The notes: a model not told the origin generated them from the sequence alone. A DNA stretch of 50,647 nt from Candidatus Pacearchaeota archaeon CG_4_10_14_0_2_um_filter_35_33 (GCA_002792635.1 PFOR01000024.1:1-50647); one strand, 5' to 3'. Numbered from the stretch's first letter, positions 30,671 to 39,409 are shown. Numbers and translations: made by a program.

Positions 30671-31059
30671 GAGATAAGGGGCAATCAGCCTTAGAATTTG
30701 CGATTCTTATTGGAGCAGTTATTTTTCTTTTTGTTTTGTTTGTTTTTGGAATAAGTAGCAATATAACTGGTAAGGCTATTGAGAGAAGGAATATAATTGT
30801 AGAGGATATAGCTGGTTCTGTGAGGGATGAAATAAATCTAGCTTCTGTTTCTAGCGATGGGTATTATAGAGAATTCACTTTGCCAGGGAAGGCACTTAAT
30901 CAGGAATATGATATGATGATAGATGGGTCTGTGTTATATATTGAGTTGCCTGATGGAGGCTATGGTTTGTCAATTCCTGTCTCAAATGTTATTGGTCAGC
31001 CTGCCCCTGGAACGAATATTATTAAAAAGATTGATGGTGTTGTATACTTGAACGAATGA
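30667..31059 (+). CDS. Class III signal peptide pilin paralogue
   Basis: 130 residues, TTG start overlapping the preceding stop. The leader KGQSALEFAILIGAVIF and the following domain are paralogous to the first 130 residues of the next gene; two nucleotide blocks (41 and 68 bp) are identical between them while flanks differ. The domain carries DEINLASVSSDGYYREFTLP. The simple form lacks the adhesin extension. Overlaps the next ATG by 4 nt. Confidence 0.8.
   Translation: MRDKGQSALEFAILIGAVIFLFVLFVFGISSNITGKAIERRNIIVEDIAGSVRDEINLASVSSDGYYREFTLPGKALNQEYDMMIDGSVLYIELPDGGYGLSIPVSNVIGQPAPGTNIIKKIDGVVYLNE
30825..30892 (+). repeat. 68-bp block identical to 31232-31299
   Basis: Begins GGATGAAATAAATCTAGC and ends CCAGGGAAGG; identical in both neighbouring pilin genes. 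A second 41-bp identical block lies at 30679-30719 and 31086-31126. The sequence between blocks has diverged at the protein level, which suggests gene conversion. Confidence 0.9.
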
Positions 31060-32999
31060 TGAAAAGGATATATGAAATTAAAAGAGGGCAATCAGCCTTA
31101 GAATTTGCGATTCTTATTGGAGCAGTCCTTTTTTTCGTTGCTGGATTTATATTTGCTGTTCAGAACAATATCTCTGATAGAAATAGGGAGAGAAGACAGA
31201 TTCTTATTGAGGAAATTGCTTCTTTAATACAGGATGAAATAAATCTAGCTTCTGTTTCTAGCGATGGGTATTATAGAGAATTCACTTTGCCAGGGAAGGT
31301 TTTAGGACTCGATTATATTGCAACTCTTGATTCCAGAACTGTTTATGTTCATACTGTCAATGAACTTTATACAACTGTGTTGCCAATTCAATCAGTTGTG
31401 GGAGATATTGAAGTCGGTGGAGTGAATATGGTTTCTAAAGTGGAAGATAATATATGTTTGAATTCTGAGATTGTTGTTTGTTCGAGTTGTGGGAATGGAA
31501 ATTTAGAAAGTTTTGAGGTTTGTGATGGAGAACTTTTCGATAAAGAATATACTTGTGGAGAGTCGGGAGAAAGTGAATTATTTAATTTTGGGGAAGTTAC
31601 TTGTGGAAACAATTGTGAGTTAGATACTGCCTTGTGTTCTTATTGCGGGAATGGAAAGACAGAGGGATTGGAAGTTTGTGATGGAGATGTTGGTGTTTTA
31701 TGTGAAGGGGGGGGAGCAATTCCATTATTTAAGGATTGTCTATCTACCTGTGATGGATGGGGGACGTGTAATCCATTCCATAATGGTCCGCCTCTGCCTG
31801 CTTGTGATAATGGAATTGATGATGACGGAGATGGTTTTGTTGATTGGGACGGGGTGAATGGAGTTTATGAGTTGCCTTATGATCCTTATAGCGATGATGA
31901 TAAGGAATGTGAGGATGCTGATGATGATAATGAAATGGAAGGAAGAGATCCATTCATTTATGTATGTAATGACGGGTATAATAATGACGGAGACCCATAC
32001 ATTGATTTTATAGGGGGACCACAAGGAGAGGACCCGGATCCTGAATGTGCTTATCCATATGATTTAACAGGCGAGAGTATTGAGGGAACGCCATATTCAT
32101 ATGATTGTAGCAATGGAATTGATGATGATGGAGATGGATTTATAGATTGGGGGGAAGACCCACAATGCATTAGTTATTATGATTTGAGCGAACATTCAGG
32201 AACATTCCCTGAAGATTTCCAGTGTATGGATGGAGTTGACAATGATGGTGATAATTTGATTGATTGGCCTGCAGATCCTGAATGTGCTTATAGGTATGAT
32301 GATGAAAGTTCAGGAATTGGGTATGAAACAGGATTGGGTGGGGGTTTGGTGGCACATTATCTGTTTGACGGAACAAGTTTAAATGAGAAGCTGGCAGATG
32401 AGTCTGGAGAAAATAATGAGAGTATTGTAGGAAGTGCTGATTGTAATCAAACAGGAATTTCAGGAACTGCTTGTGGGTTTTTAGGTGTTGGTAATTATGT
32501 CAATGTTCCAAATAATAATGAGTTCAATCTGCCTAATAATTATGGAGAGGGTCTATCTGTAACCATATGGATTAAAACAAGTGCTAATGTTGTTAATGGG
32601 CTTGTTGATAAATCAGAAGGAAATGAGAGATATGGTATATGGTTATCAAAGGCTGATGATAAATGTGGGGTTTCTATTAAGGACGCAGAAGGGGATGAAT
32701 TGACATATTCAGGAGGAGGAGATGTTGTTGATGGTACCTGGCACATGTGTGCATTTACGGCGGTTAGAAGCAATCCGGCAAATCCTGATGAACTTTATGT
32801 TAAATTATATTCTGATGGGCAAATGGTTCAAGATTATCTAGTTACCAATATTGGAGATATTTCTCCCAATGGTGATTTCAAGATGGGCGTTTTGCTTGGA
32901 GGAGCAGGAACAGCAAATATTATTGATGAAGTTAGGGTTTATGGCAAGGCAGTCTCTAATCAGGATATTTTGGATATTTATGATTCTTTGACAGGATAA
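31056..32999 (+). CDS. Pilin-adhesin fusion with Cys-rich, DxDGDG and LamG-like domains
   Basis: 647 residues. Residues 9-35 are a class III pilin helix (KRGQSALEFAILIGAVLFF); to about 130 it matches the preceding pilin. Residues about 138-225 are Cys-rich, DUF4215-like (CGNGNLESFEVCDG, CGNGKTEGLEVCDG). Then four repeats of the type C-x-N/D-G-x-D-D-D-G-D-G-x-x-D (for example CDNGIDDDGDGFVDW, CSNGIDDDGDGFIDWGEDP), a calcium-binding pattern. Residues about 425-640 form a concanavalin/LamG-like lectin domain (GLVAHYLFDGTSLNE, GTWHMCAFTAV, IIDEVRVYGKAVS). Likely displayed at a filament tip or cell surface to bind glycans or partner cells. Confidence 0.82.
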   Translation: MMKRIYEIKRGQSALEFAILIGAVLFFVAGFIFAVQNNISDRNRERRQILIEEIASLIQDEINLASVSSDGYYREFTLPGKVLGLDYIATLDSRTVYVHTVNELYTTVLPIQSVVGDIEVGGVNMVSKVEDNICLNSEIVVCSSCGNGNLESFEVCDGELFDKEYTCGESGESELFNFGEVTCGNNCELDTALCSYCGNGKTEGLEVCDGDVGVLCEGGGAIPLFKDCLSTCDGWGTCNPFHNGPPLPACDNGIDDDGDGFVDWDGVNGVYELPYDPYSDDDKECEDADDDNEMEGRDPFIYVCNDGYNNDGDPYIDFIGGPQGEDPDPECAYPYDLTGESIEGTPYSYDCSNGIDDDGDGFIDWGEDPQCISYYDLSEHSGTFPEDFQCMDGVDNDGDNLIDWPADPECAYRYDDESSGIGYETGLGGGLVAHYLFDGTSLNEKLADESGENNESIVGSADCNQTGISGTACGFLGVGNYVNVPNNNEFNLPNNYGEGLSVTIWIKTSANVVNGLVDKSEGNERYGIWLSKADDKCGVSIKDAEGDELTYSGGGDVVDGTWHMCAFTAVRSNPANPDELYVKLYSDGQMVQDYLVTNIGDISPNGDFKMGVLLGGAGTANIIDEVRVYGKAVSNQDILDIYDSLTG

Positions 33000-33044
33000 C
33001 TGAAAAACAGCAACGTTTAAAAACTCATTTTTGGAATTGATAGC

Positions 33045-33611
33045 ATGGTTAAGGGAATAACACATTATCTTAGACAAGCTTGGAAGAAGCCCGATAAGGA
33101 AGCAATGCATTCTAGGTTGATAGGGTGGAGGAAAGGGAAGACTATAGAGAAAGTTGAGAAGCCTTTGAGAATTGATAGAGCAAGAGCCTTAGGGTATAAG
33201 GCTAAGAAAGGATTTGTGATTGCTAGAGTTAAGATTGGAAGAGGGGGAAGGAAGAGGGTCAGAAAAGGAGTTAAAGGGAGAAAGACTAGGAAACAGACCA
33301 ATAGGAAGACATTAAAGATGAATTATAAATGGGTTGCTGAAACTAGGGCCGGAAGGAAATTCAGGAATCTTGAGGTATTGAATAGTTATTGGATTGGACA
33401 GGATGGAAAATATTATTTTTATGAAGTTATTCTTGTAGACCCTGATAGACCAGAGATAAAGAACGATAGGACGATGAACTGGGTTAAGAAAGGGAAGAGA
33501 GCTCAGAGAGGGAAGACAAGTGCAGCTAGAAAATCAAGAGGGTTGAGAGGAAAGAGCCCAAAGAAGAAAGTTAGACCTTCATTAAGAGCGAGGATGAGAC
33601 AAGGAAAATGA
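33045..33611 (+). CDS. rpl15e: Ribosomal protein L15e
   Basis: 188 residues, standard size. Opens MVKGITHYLRQAWKKPDKEA, the universal archaeal/eukaryal eL15 start, followed by RARALGYKAKKGFVIARVKI and the long basic internal and C-terminal extensions. Component of the large ribosomal subunit. A TATA-like GTTTAAAAA lies about 27 bp upstream. Its stop overlaps the next ATG (ATGA). Confidence 0.97.
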   Translation: MVKGITHYLRQAWKKPDKEAMHSRLIGWRKGKTIEKVEKPLRIDRARALGYKAKKGFVIARVKIGRGGRKRVRKGVKGRKTRKQTNRKTLKMNYKWVAETRAGRKFRNLEVLNSYWIGQDGKYYFYEVILVDPDRPEIKNDRTMNWVKKGKRAQRGKTSAARKSRGLRGKSPKKKVRPSLRARMRQGK

Positions 33612-33841
33612 TGCCCGGATTTTTTCTTCCAGTTGGAGATATCAGCTCAAGGGATTTGGGAAGTGGCTATAAGCTAACCAATAACTCTGATATGAAGAGT
33701 TCAAGTTATACTGATGTTCGTGAACAAGAAAGTTATGCAGATGTAGGGGAATCTTATGTTAAATCGGTAAGGTTTGATTCTCCTATTGATAAGGATGTTT
33801 TATACGGCAGTTCAAGAGATAGTTATAGGATGGCTACTTAG
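33608..33841 (+). CDS. Hypothetical protein, 77 residues
   Basis: Starts MMPGFFLPVGDISSRDLGSG and continues as a polar Ser/Tyr/Asp-rich chain (SSYTDVREQESYADVGESY) ending YGSSRDSYRMAT; likely disordered. The ATG overlaps the L15e stop by 4 nt, which suggests translational coupling and supports the call. No family is recognised. Confidence 0.5.
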   Translation: MMPGFFLPVGDISSRDLGSGYKLTNNSDMKSSSYTDVREQESYADVGESYVKSVRFDSPIDKDVLYGSSRDSYRMAT

Positions 33842-33875
33842 AAAATTATTTAAACCAAGTTTTATTCTTTTGAGC

Positions 33876-34067
33876 GTGAATTTTGTCAAGACGTTTCCGT
33901 TCTTGTTCTTTTTATTGGTTGGTATTGGGATGGTTGTCGCGATTAGTGTTGATGAAGGGGATAATAAAGCTAAGACAGATTATAGTAAATTAAGACTCCG
34001 AGAACCCTTTGACTTTACCCCTCCTGCTTTAGTTAGGTGTGTGCGATTTGTTCTCGGTAGTGCTTAA
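33876..34067 (+). CDS. Small single-pass membrane protein ending inside hairpin element A2
   Basis: 63 residues from GTG 33876. A TATA-like TTATTTAAA is centred 26 bp upstream, fitting a leaderless message and this start. One transmembrane helix (FPFLFFLLVGIGMVVAISV) is followed by a charged segment (DEGDNKAKTDYSKL). From about residue 39 the codons come from element A2, so the last ~25 residues (LREPFDFTPPALVR and following) are repeat-derived and the original C-terminus was probably different. No family is recognised. Confidence 0.5.
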   Translation: MNFVKTFPFLFFLLVGIGMVVAISVDEGDNKAKTDYSKLRLREPFDFTPPALVRCVRFVLGSA

Positions 34068-34110
34068 GAACAAGATACCTCATATACTTTAGTGTATGGT
34101 TCTTGACATA
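33989..34110 (+). repeat. Bipartite hairpin element A2
   Basis: Plus-oriented copy. Stem 1 CCGAGAAC/GTTCTCGG is perfect; the loop holds TTTACCCCTCCTGCTTTAGT; linker TAGTGCTTAAG; stem 2 TTAAGAAC/GTTCTTGA encloses the terminal hairpin CATATACTTTAGTGTATG; end TTGACATA. It differs from A3 at about 3 of 63 compared central positions. It faces element B2 across the glycosyltransferase gene. Confidence 0.75.
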
Positions 34111-34167
34111 CAATCCAGGCGTGAGGGACTATTCTGAAAGTAGTCTAAGAGGCATTTATAGTTTTGA

Positions 34168-35334
34168 TTAGGTTTTTATGAGTTTTCTTTCTTCCTTCAC
34201 ATATTGTTTAGCAACATTAGGCCATCTCATTTGTTCTGTGAATGGAGCCATGTTAGCTTTCATTTGTTCTAATTTTTTCGGGTTATCTAGAACATCCAAT
34301 AAGGTATCAGTTATTGCGTCGGAATTATCTAATTCTGGGAGAATAATACCTCTTCCATCGGCTAGAACTTCTTGAGCGTAGAGGAAGGGAGTGGAAATTA
34401 CAGGAACACCTAGACCAAGATAATAACTCAAGACTCCTGATGAGATTTGACCTACATTTGAATAAGGTGTAATGCCTAAATCTGATGCCCTAATGTTCCT
34501 TAATAGACTGTTTAATGGAAGGTAATGATTTGTGAATCTTATATTATCTTCAAGACCTAATCTTCTCGTTTCTTCTTGAAGCATTTTTCTGTAAGGGTCA
34601 TTTCCATTAATAAGTTCTTTGGGATGTGTTTTACCTGCTATATGGTATAACATGTGTGGATGTTTTTTTACTACATCAGGTAATGCGTGAATAACTTTTT
34701 CCATTCCTCTTTTGGGTCTTACCAAACCAACTGTGGAAATAACAAATCTGTCTTCAAGATTCCCTATTATTTTTTTGGCTTCATCGCGTGATTCGCTGAA
34801 ATCATGCGTTCCATGATATATTTTGCTTATTTTTTCTGGTTTTATCTTATATTCAGTCTGTAGTATATTTGTGGCTGTCTGTGAAATTGCCATGATGCTT
34901 GTTACTCTCGGAAGAATTCTGCTTAGTACTTCTCTTCTTTCTCTTGACTTTCTGTCTGTTTCTTGTTGTCTTGGAACTGTGTGACAAGTTAAAAGAGATG
35001 GTTTTTTAAGTCTGTCTAAAAATTCTATTAAATAGTCCCCTTGGTTTCCTCCAAAGATTCCAAATTCGTGCTGGATGCTCACTAAATCTGTGCCTTCATC
35101 GCTATTAAGAAATTCTGCAGCGTCAATGTAATCCTCTATTCTTTCTTTTTCTATGCAGAAATCTACAAAATCTGGATATTCTTCAGGTCTTCTGGAAACA
35201 TTCATTGCTACAACTCTGTTTATTAAATAAGGATCTTCATGAATTGAATAATCTATTACGTCTTGTGTCCACGAGGCAATACCACATTCTTCAGGTTTGA
35301 ATGTGCTAACATGAACTACTTTCTTTTGATTCAT
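34168..35334 (-). CDS. GT4-type glycosyltransferase between hairpin elements A2 and B2
   Basis: 388 residues with a GT-B fold. N-terminal half: VVHVSTFKPEECGIASWTQD and VSIQHEFGIFGG; C-terminal half: STVGLVRPKRGMEKVIHAL, YHIAGKTHPKELI, and the donor-binding region LGLGVPVISTPFLYAQEVL in place of the usual E-x(7)-E core. Likely transfers a sugar from an activated donor during glycan or glycolipid synthesis; acceptor unknown. A TATA-like box (35355-35362) is centred 25 bp upstream of the ATG. It is the only gene between facing elements A2 and B2. Confidence 0.85.
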   Translation of the reverse strand: MNQKKVVHVSTFKPEECGIASWTQDVIDYSIHEDPYLINRVVAMNVSRRPEEYPDFVDFCIEKERIEDYIDAAEFLNSDEGTDLVSIQHEFGIFGGNQGDYLIEFLDRLKKPSLLTCHTVPRQQETDRKSRERREVLSRILPRVTSIMAISQTATNILQTEYKIKPEKISKIYHGTHDFSESRDEAKKIIGNLEDRFVISTVGLVRPKRGMEKVIHALPDVVKKHPHMLYHIAGKTHPKELINGNDPYRKMLQEETRRLGLEDNIRFTNHYLPLNSLLRNIRASDLGITPYSNVGQISSGVLSYYLGLGVPVISTPFLYAQEVLADGRGIILPELDNSDAITDTLLDVLDNPKKLEQMKANMAPFTEQMRWPNVAKQYVKEERKLIKT

Positions 35335-35371
35335 TAGTTTGTTTTTAAGAGAGAGTATATAAGTTTTCTTG

Positions 35372-35451
35372 TTATGTCAAGGTTGCTTGAGCATCCAAAA
35401 GTTCAAACAAACCTCACACTTTAATGGGGTAAAACACAAGAACTTTTTGAT
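35372..35451 (-). repeat. Bipartite hairpin element B2
   Basis: Minus-oriented copy, identical to B3 at 79 of 80 positions. On its own strand: stem 1 AAAAGTTC/GAACTTTT with inner pairing of ACCCC and GAGGT, linker GGATGC, short stem TCAAG/CTTGA, end ACATAA. The terminal CACTTTAGTG hairpin seen in B1 is absent. It lies upstream of the glycosyltransferase promoter, so it is not in that leaderless mRNA. Confidence 0.75.
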
Positions 35452-35478
35452 TTAACCAATATTTTGATTTAACCAATA
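35445..35478. repeat. 17-bp tandem duplication at the outer edge of B2
   Basis: TTTTGATTTAACCAATA occurs twice in a row (35445-35461, 35462-35478). The first copy includes the last bases of B2. Could be a footprint of element insertion or simple slippage. Confidence 0.8.
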
Positions 35479-35491
35479 AAGTAGTAAAAAT

Positions 35492-37705
35492 TTAGTTTAA
35501 TTTTTTATTTTTCTCTTGTTTTTCTTTCCAATGAGGGTCGAATGGGAATTCCCATGGTCTTTTGCCTTTTTTTAAAGATATTAGGATTGGCAAACCTTCA
35601 TCATTGACTTTATCTGTTTTTTTGATGAATCCTCCTGGCGGGAGAGAGTAGGTGGATTTACATTCTGGATAATTATCACATGCAACGAATTGCCTCTTGA
35701 ATTTCTTTGAATATTTAATTGCTAAATGGCCTTTTTTACAGACATGACAAGCCATCAATGTGTTGTTTTCTTTTTCTTGTTCCCTTAATTCTTCTGTTCC
35801 TTTTAACAAATCCTGGCCAATTTTTGATTCATTTGCCTTAAATTCTTTTGATATATCTGAAATCAATCTTTCAACGTTCTTTATAATTTCGTCATGTTTT
35901 TCTTTGAATTTTGATTTGGCTTCTTGTATGCCCTGCATTCTCTTTTCTAGGTCTTGGGTTAGATTTTCATCTATTATGATTGGAGAGTATTTTTCTAATG
36001 TTTCAATTAATTTTATTCCCAAGGGTGTTGCTTGGATACTTTTACCATCTAGATAACCTCTGTCGAATAAAGTGTCTACAATCATGCTTCTTGTGGTTTT
36101 TGTTCCCAAATTTTTCTTTTCTAAAAGAGATACAAGAGATGTCGGAGTATATCTTTTTGGAGGCTGAGTCATTTTATCATCAAATCTTATTTTTTCAATT
36201 TTTATTTTTCCATTTAAATCCGGAAGATTGGATTCTTTCATCTCCATAGGATAAACTTCTAGCCATCCTCTTTTTTCTACTTGTAATCCAGAAGCTGTAA
36301 AAAGTTTATCTTTGGCAGTAATTTTTATTCTTTTGTTGTTTGTTATTGCATCTTCACAGAAGCAAGAAATGAATCTTTTTACTATCAATTCATAGAGTTT
36401 CTTTTCATTTTCTTCTAACTGCTGAAAATCTCCTGTTGGGTATATAGATGGGTGAGCAAGGTCGGATTTCTTTCCTTCAATTGGTTTATCTCGAGTAGCT
36501 AAAGAGGCCTGGGGAAATTTTTTGGCTAGTTTTTTAAGGATTTTTTTTGGTTCTATTTGTTCAGGTATTTTTTGAGATGATGTTCTAGGATATGATATGA
36601 GTCCTGATAAATATAAAGATTGTGCTAATTGGAGTGTTTTAGATGGTGTGAATTTGTGTAATCTGTATGCTTCTCTTTGTAATGTTGTAAGGTCAAATGG
36701 GCTAGGTGGCTGAACAGATTCCTGAGATTTTTTAGTTTCTGCCTGGCCTTCTGTGATTCCTTCAAATTCAGATAGCAGTGCTTTATCAAAGATGTCTTTT
36801 GGATGTTTGAATTCATTATTATGGGTAATTGCGAAAACTTGCCAATATGGTTCTGGTTTAAATTTAGAGATTTCACGTTCTTTGTCTACAATTATTTTTA
36901 GTGCGGGGCCTTGGACTCTTCCTATCGAAAGAAGTTTAAATGAGCCAGTAGTTTTAATGGCAGACATTAATGCTCTTGATAAATTAATTCCATAAAGCCA
37001 ATCTGCTTCATGACGAGTTTCTCCTGCATACGCTTGCCCCCAATCTAATGTTTTTAATGGTTTTTCGTAAGATTTTATTAGTTCATCTTTTGTTAAAGTT
37101 GAATATTTCATTCTTTTTGCGTCTTTTTCTTTGAAAATAAAACGAAGAACATTCCAGCCGATAACTTCTCCTTCTACATCGTAGTCAGTTGCGACAATAA
37201 CTTGTTTTGCTCTTCCTGTGAGTTTTTTTAATAAATTGTAATAGTTTTTTGTGAAGGATGCTTTTTTTTGATGTGATGGAATCCATTCTATTTCGAATAT
37301 AGGCCATCCCGTTTGTCCCTTTTTGTAATTCAAGTTGAATATATGTCCGACAGCAGTTGCAACAATTATCTTTTCTCCTTTATGAAATAATTCGTAGAAT
37401 GGGACTCTGTTTTCTGAATATTTTCTTGGTGTTTTGTCTGCTAAGGCTGAGGCAATTTTTAGAGCTGCCTGCGGTTTCTCTGTTATTATGACTATCGCGT
37501 CTTTTTTCGCAGTTATTGTTGTTTTTGAGGTTGTTGGTTTTTTTCGTTTTCTGGTTCTCTTTGGTTTTGTTTCCAAGTTGGTTGTGGGTACGGGTCTTCC
37601 AGGCCTCTCCAGAGTGGTTAATTCTGATAGCTTTGGCTTTTCTTTCACGAGTTTTACGACTGTGAGTTTCGCATCATCTGCCGCAGGATATGATTGTTGA
37701 GGCAT
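35492..37705 (-). CDS. topA: DNA topoisomerase I (type IA)
   Basis: 737 residues. An N-terminal extension of about 70 residues, Lys/Thr/Pro-rich, precedes the Toprim domain (IVIITEKPQAA with Glu near 76; VIVATDYDVEGEVIGW as the D-x-D-x-E site). The catalytic tyrosine is in SGLISYPRTSSQ. A zinc-finger C-terminus is visible (CHVCKKGHLAIKY, FVACDNYPECKSTYSLPPGG). The enzyme relaxes negative supercoils through a 5-prime phosphotyrosine link. A single zinc finger follows the core, fewer than in bacterial TopA. Confidence 0.95.
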   Translation of the reverse strand: MPQQSYPAADDAKLTVVKLVKEKPKLSELTTLERPGRPVPTTNLETKPKRTRKRKKPTTSKTTITAKKDAIVIITEKPQAALKIASALADKTPRKYSENRVPFYELFHKGEKIIVATAVGHIFNLNYKKGQTGWPIFEIEWIPSHQKKASFTKNYYNLLKKLTGRAKQVIVATDYDVEGEVIGWNVLRFIFKEKDAKRMKYSTLTKDELIKSYEKPLKTLDWGQAYAGETRHEADWLYGINLSRALMSAIKTTGSFKLLSIGRVQGPALKIIVDKEREISKFKPEPYWQVFAITHNNEFKHPKDIFDKALLSEFEGITEGQAETKKSQESVQPPSPFDLTTLQREAYRLHKFTPSKTLQLAQSLYLSGLISYPRTSSQKIPEQIEPKKILKKLAKKFPQASLATRDKPIEGKKSDLAHPSIYPTGDFQQLEENEKKLYELIVKRFISCFCEDAITNNKRIKITAKDKLFTASGLQVEKRGWLEVYPMEMKESNLPDLNGKIKIEKIRFDDKMTQPPKRYTPTSLVSLLEKKNLGTKTTRSMIVDTLFDRGYLDGKSIQATPLGIKLIETLEKYSPIIIDENLTQDLEKRMQGIQEAKSKFKEKHDEIIKNVERLISDISKEFKANESKIGQDLLKGTEELREQEKENNTLMACHVCKKGHLAIKYSKKFKRQFVACDNYPECKSTYSLPPGGFIKKTDKVNDEGLPILISLKKGKRPWEFPFDPHWKEKQEKNKKLN

Positions 37706-37744
37706 TTTAATTTCACATATTAATGGTATTTAAAGTATATAGTT

Positions 37745-38278
37745 TTATATTTTCTCGTAGAATTTCTTGGCTGTTGTGAAATGTGGAAGATTGTATTGTT
37801 TTGCGATTTTTCTTGCTTCTTTTCTATATCCATAAATTGCTATTGGTTCTATTTTGATTGATTTGTGGAAAACGGACTCATTATATTGGATTAGTTTGTA
37901 TTTCTGTCTTTCTAGTTTTTTAAATCCAGCCCTTTTTCTGAACTTATTCACGGCTTTCCAAGTTTTTTCTGGTGAAGAGAAGTATTTGAACATTCTTTCT
38001 GGACTTTTGAATATGAATTTTTCAAATCCAGAGATTAATTGATGATTATAGTATAAGTGCAGATTGTCTTGAATTTTATAATATTGGGCTATTATTTTCT
38101 TTGTCTTTGTTAGCAATACTAGGTCAAATGGAGCTATATAATCTGGCTTTTGTTTAGTTTGAAATATCAACCTCTGGGCTCTGTAGGTTTTTGTGTAATG
38201 TTTATTTAGGACTGTGCAGACGAGTCTTTGTTCTCTTCCAAAGCTTTTAGTGTTTGGTTTGATAATGAAGGTTTTCAA
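37745..38278 (-). CDS. Conserved hypothetical basic protein, 177 residues
   Basis: Starts MKTFIIKPNTKSFGREQRLV and is strongly basic and aromatic (HYTKTYRAQRLIFQTKQKP, FRKRAGFKKLERQKYKLIQY). No catalytic motif is recognised. It precedes topA on the same strand by about 40 nt. Similar uncharacterised proteins occur in DPANN genomes as far as I recall; an RNA- or DNA-binding role is a guess from charge. Confidence 0.6.
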   Translation of the reverse strand: MKTFIIKPNTKSFGREQRLVCTVLNKHYTKTYRAQRLIFQTKQKPDYIAPFDLVLLTKTKKIIAQYYKIQDNLHLYYNHQLISGFEKFIFKSPERMFKYFSSPEKTWKAVNKFRKRAGFKKLERQKYKLIQYNESVFHKSIKIEPIAIYGYRKEARKIAKQYNLPHFTTAKKFYEKI

Positions 38279-38443
38279 GATATTATGAATTGATTGGAAG
38301 GGTACCTTTTCTTTCCTTTTAATGTTTTAAGGAAGAAATCTTCTTCAAATGATTTTACATAAAAGGTTTCTATATTGTTATAATGGGTTTGGATTTATAG
38401 GTTTTTTAGGAAACCTTAAAACCTCCACTTATTTAGGTTTTTC

Positions 38444-39409
38444 ATGGCTAAATACAAATATGAGATGAAGCCTCTTTTTGAGGAAAGGATGAGAAAACTA
38501 TTGAAAGATGGGGATGATTTTGATGCTTTTTCAAAGATTTCGCATACAAAATCAAGGAAGTGGATTAGGGCAAATGAGTTGAAAATTGATTCTGATAAAT
38601 TATTCCAGAGATTGAATAAGAAGTGGAAGGTTGTTAGGCCCTTTCCGAAGTATAAGGAGATAATGTTGATTGAGTCGGAATTAGAACCGGGCGAGTTAGG
38701 GAATTCCATCGAGCATTTGCTTGGGTATTATTATGTTCAGGAAATTTCAAGTATGATGTCTGTTTTAGCTTTGGACCCTAGACCGGGGGAATTTGTTTTG
38801 GATGTGGCTGCTTCGCCTGGAAGTAAAACTACGCAAATTGCAGCGAGGATGGAAAATACCGGGACAATAATTGCTAATGATGTTGCCTTAGAAAGAGTGA
38901 AGATATTGAATACCAATTTGGAAAGATGTGGTGTTAGTAATTGTGTAATTACTAGGAATGACGGGGTTGGGTTATGCAATAGATTAAGTAAGAAAGGATG
39001 GAAATTTGACAAAATATTGTTAGATGCTCCGTGTTCTGGAGAAGGAACATTGAGGGATAGTCCAAAGACATTTAAGATGTGGAATATTAAGGTTGTGAAT
39101 AACCTGGGAAGGATGCAGAAAAAGATGATTGCTTCAGCTTTTAAGTGTTTAAAGAAAGACGGGATTTTAGTTTATTCAACTTGTACACACGCCCCCGAGG
39201 AGAATGAGTCAGTGGTTAGTTTTGCTTTAGAGAATTTTCCTGTTGAGTTAATTAAGTTAAATCTTCCACTTAAGTGTAGGGAAGGTATAAAAAACTGGCA
39301 AGACGATATTTATGATAACAATGTAAGTAAATCGTGCAGGATTTATCCTCACGATAATGATAGCGAGGGATTTTTTGTTGCTAAGTTAAGATTGAAGGAG
39401 GAGATATGA
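38444..39409 (+). CDS. RNA (cytosine-5) methyltransferase, NSUN/NOP2/RsmB family
   Basis: 321 residues. N-terminal PUA-like/FDF portion, then the SAM-dependent core: VLDVAASPGSKTTQIAARM (SAM loop), IIANDVALERVKIL, ITRNDGV, KILLDAPCSGEGTLRDSPK (first catalytic Cys region) and LVYSTCTHAPEENESVV (second Cys, nucleophile). Methylates C5 of cytosine in tRNA or rRNA. TATA-like CCTTAAAACC is centred 26 bp upstream. First gene of a six-gene operon with 4-nt or longer overlaps; the last gene encodes a PUA-like domain like that found fused to bacterial RsmF. Confidence 0.92.
   Translation: MAKYKYEMKPLFEERMRKLLKDGDDFDAFSKISHTKSRKWIRANELKIDSDKLFQRLNKKWKVVRPFPKYKEIMLIESELEPGELGNSIEHLLGYYYVQEISSMMSVLALDPRPGEFVLDVAASPGSKTTQIAARMENTGTIIANDVALERVKILNTNLERCGVSNCVITRNDGVGLCNRLSKKGWKFDKILLDAPCSGEGTLRDSPKTFKMWNIKVVNNLGRMQKKMIASAFKCLKKDGILVYSTCTHAPEENESVVSFALENFPVELIKLNLPLKCREGIKNWQDDIYDNNVSKSCRIYPHDNDSEGFFVAKLRLKEEI

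Noticed and set aside
31740-32376. Minus-strand His/Ile-rich ORFs opposite the DxDGDG repeats
   Set aside because: Antisense readings of GAT/GGA-rich repeat codons; composition is an artefact.
36625-36876. 83-residue minus-strand ORF inside topA
   Set aside because: Same-strand shadow in another frame of the topoisomerase core, with no start signal.
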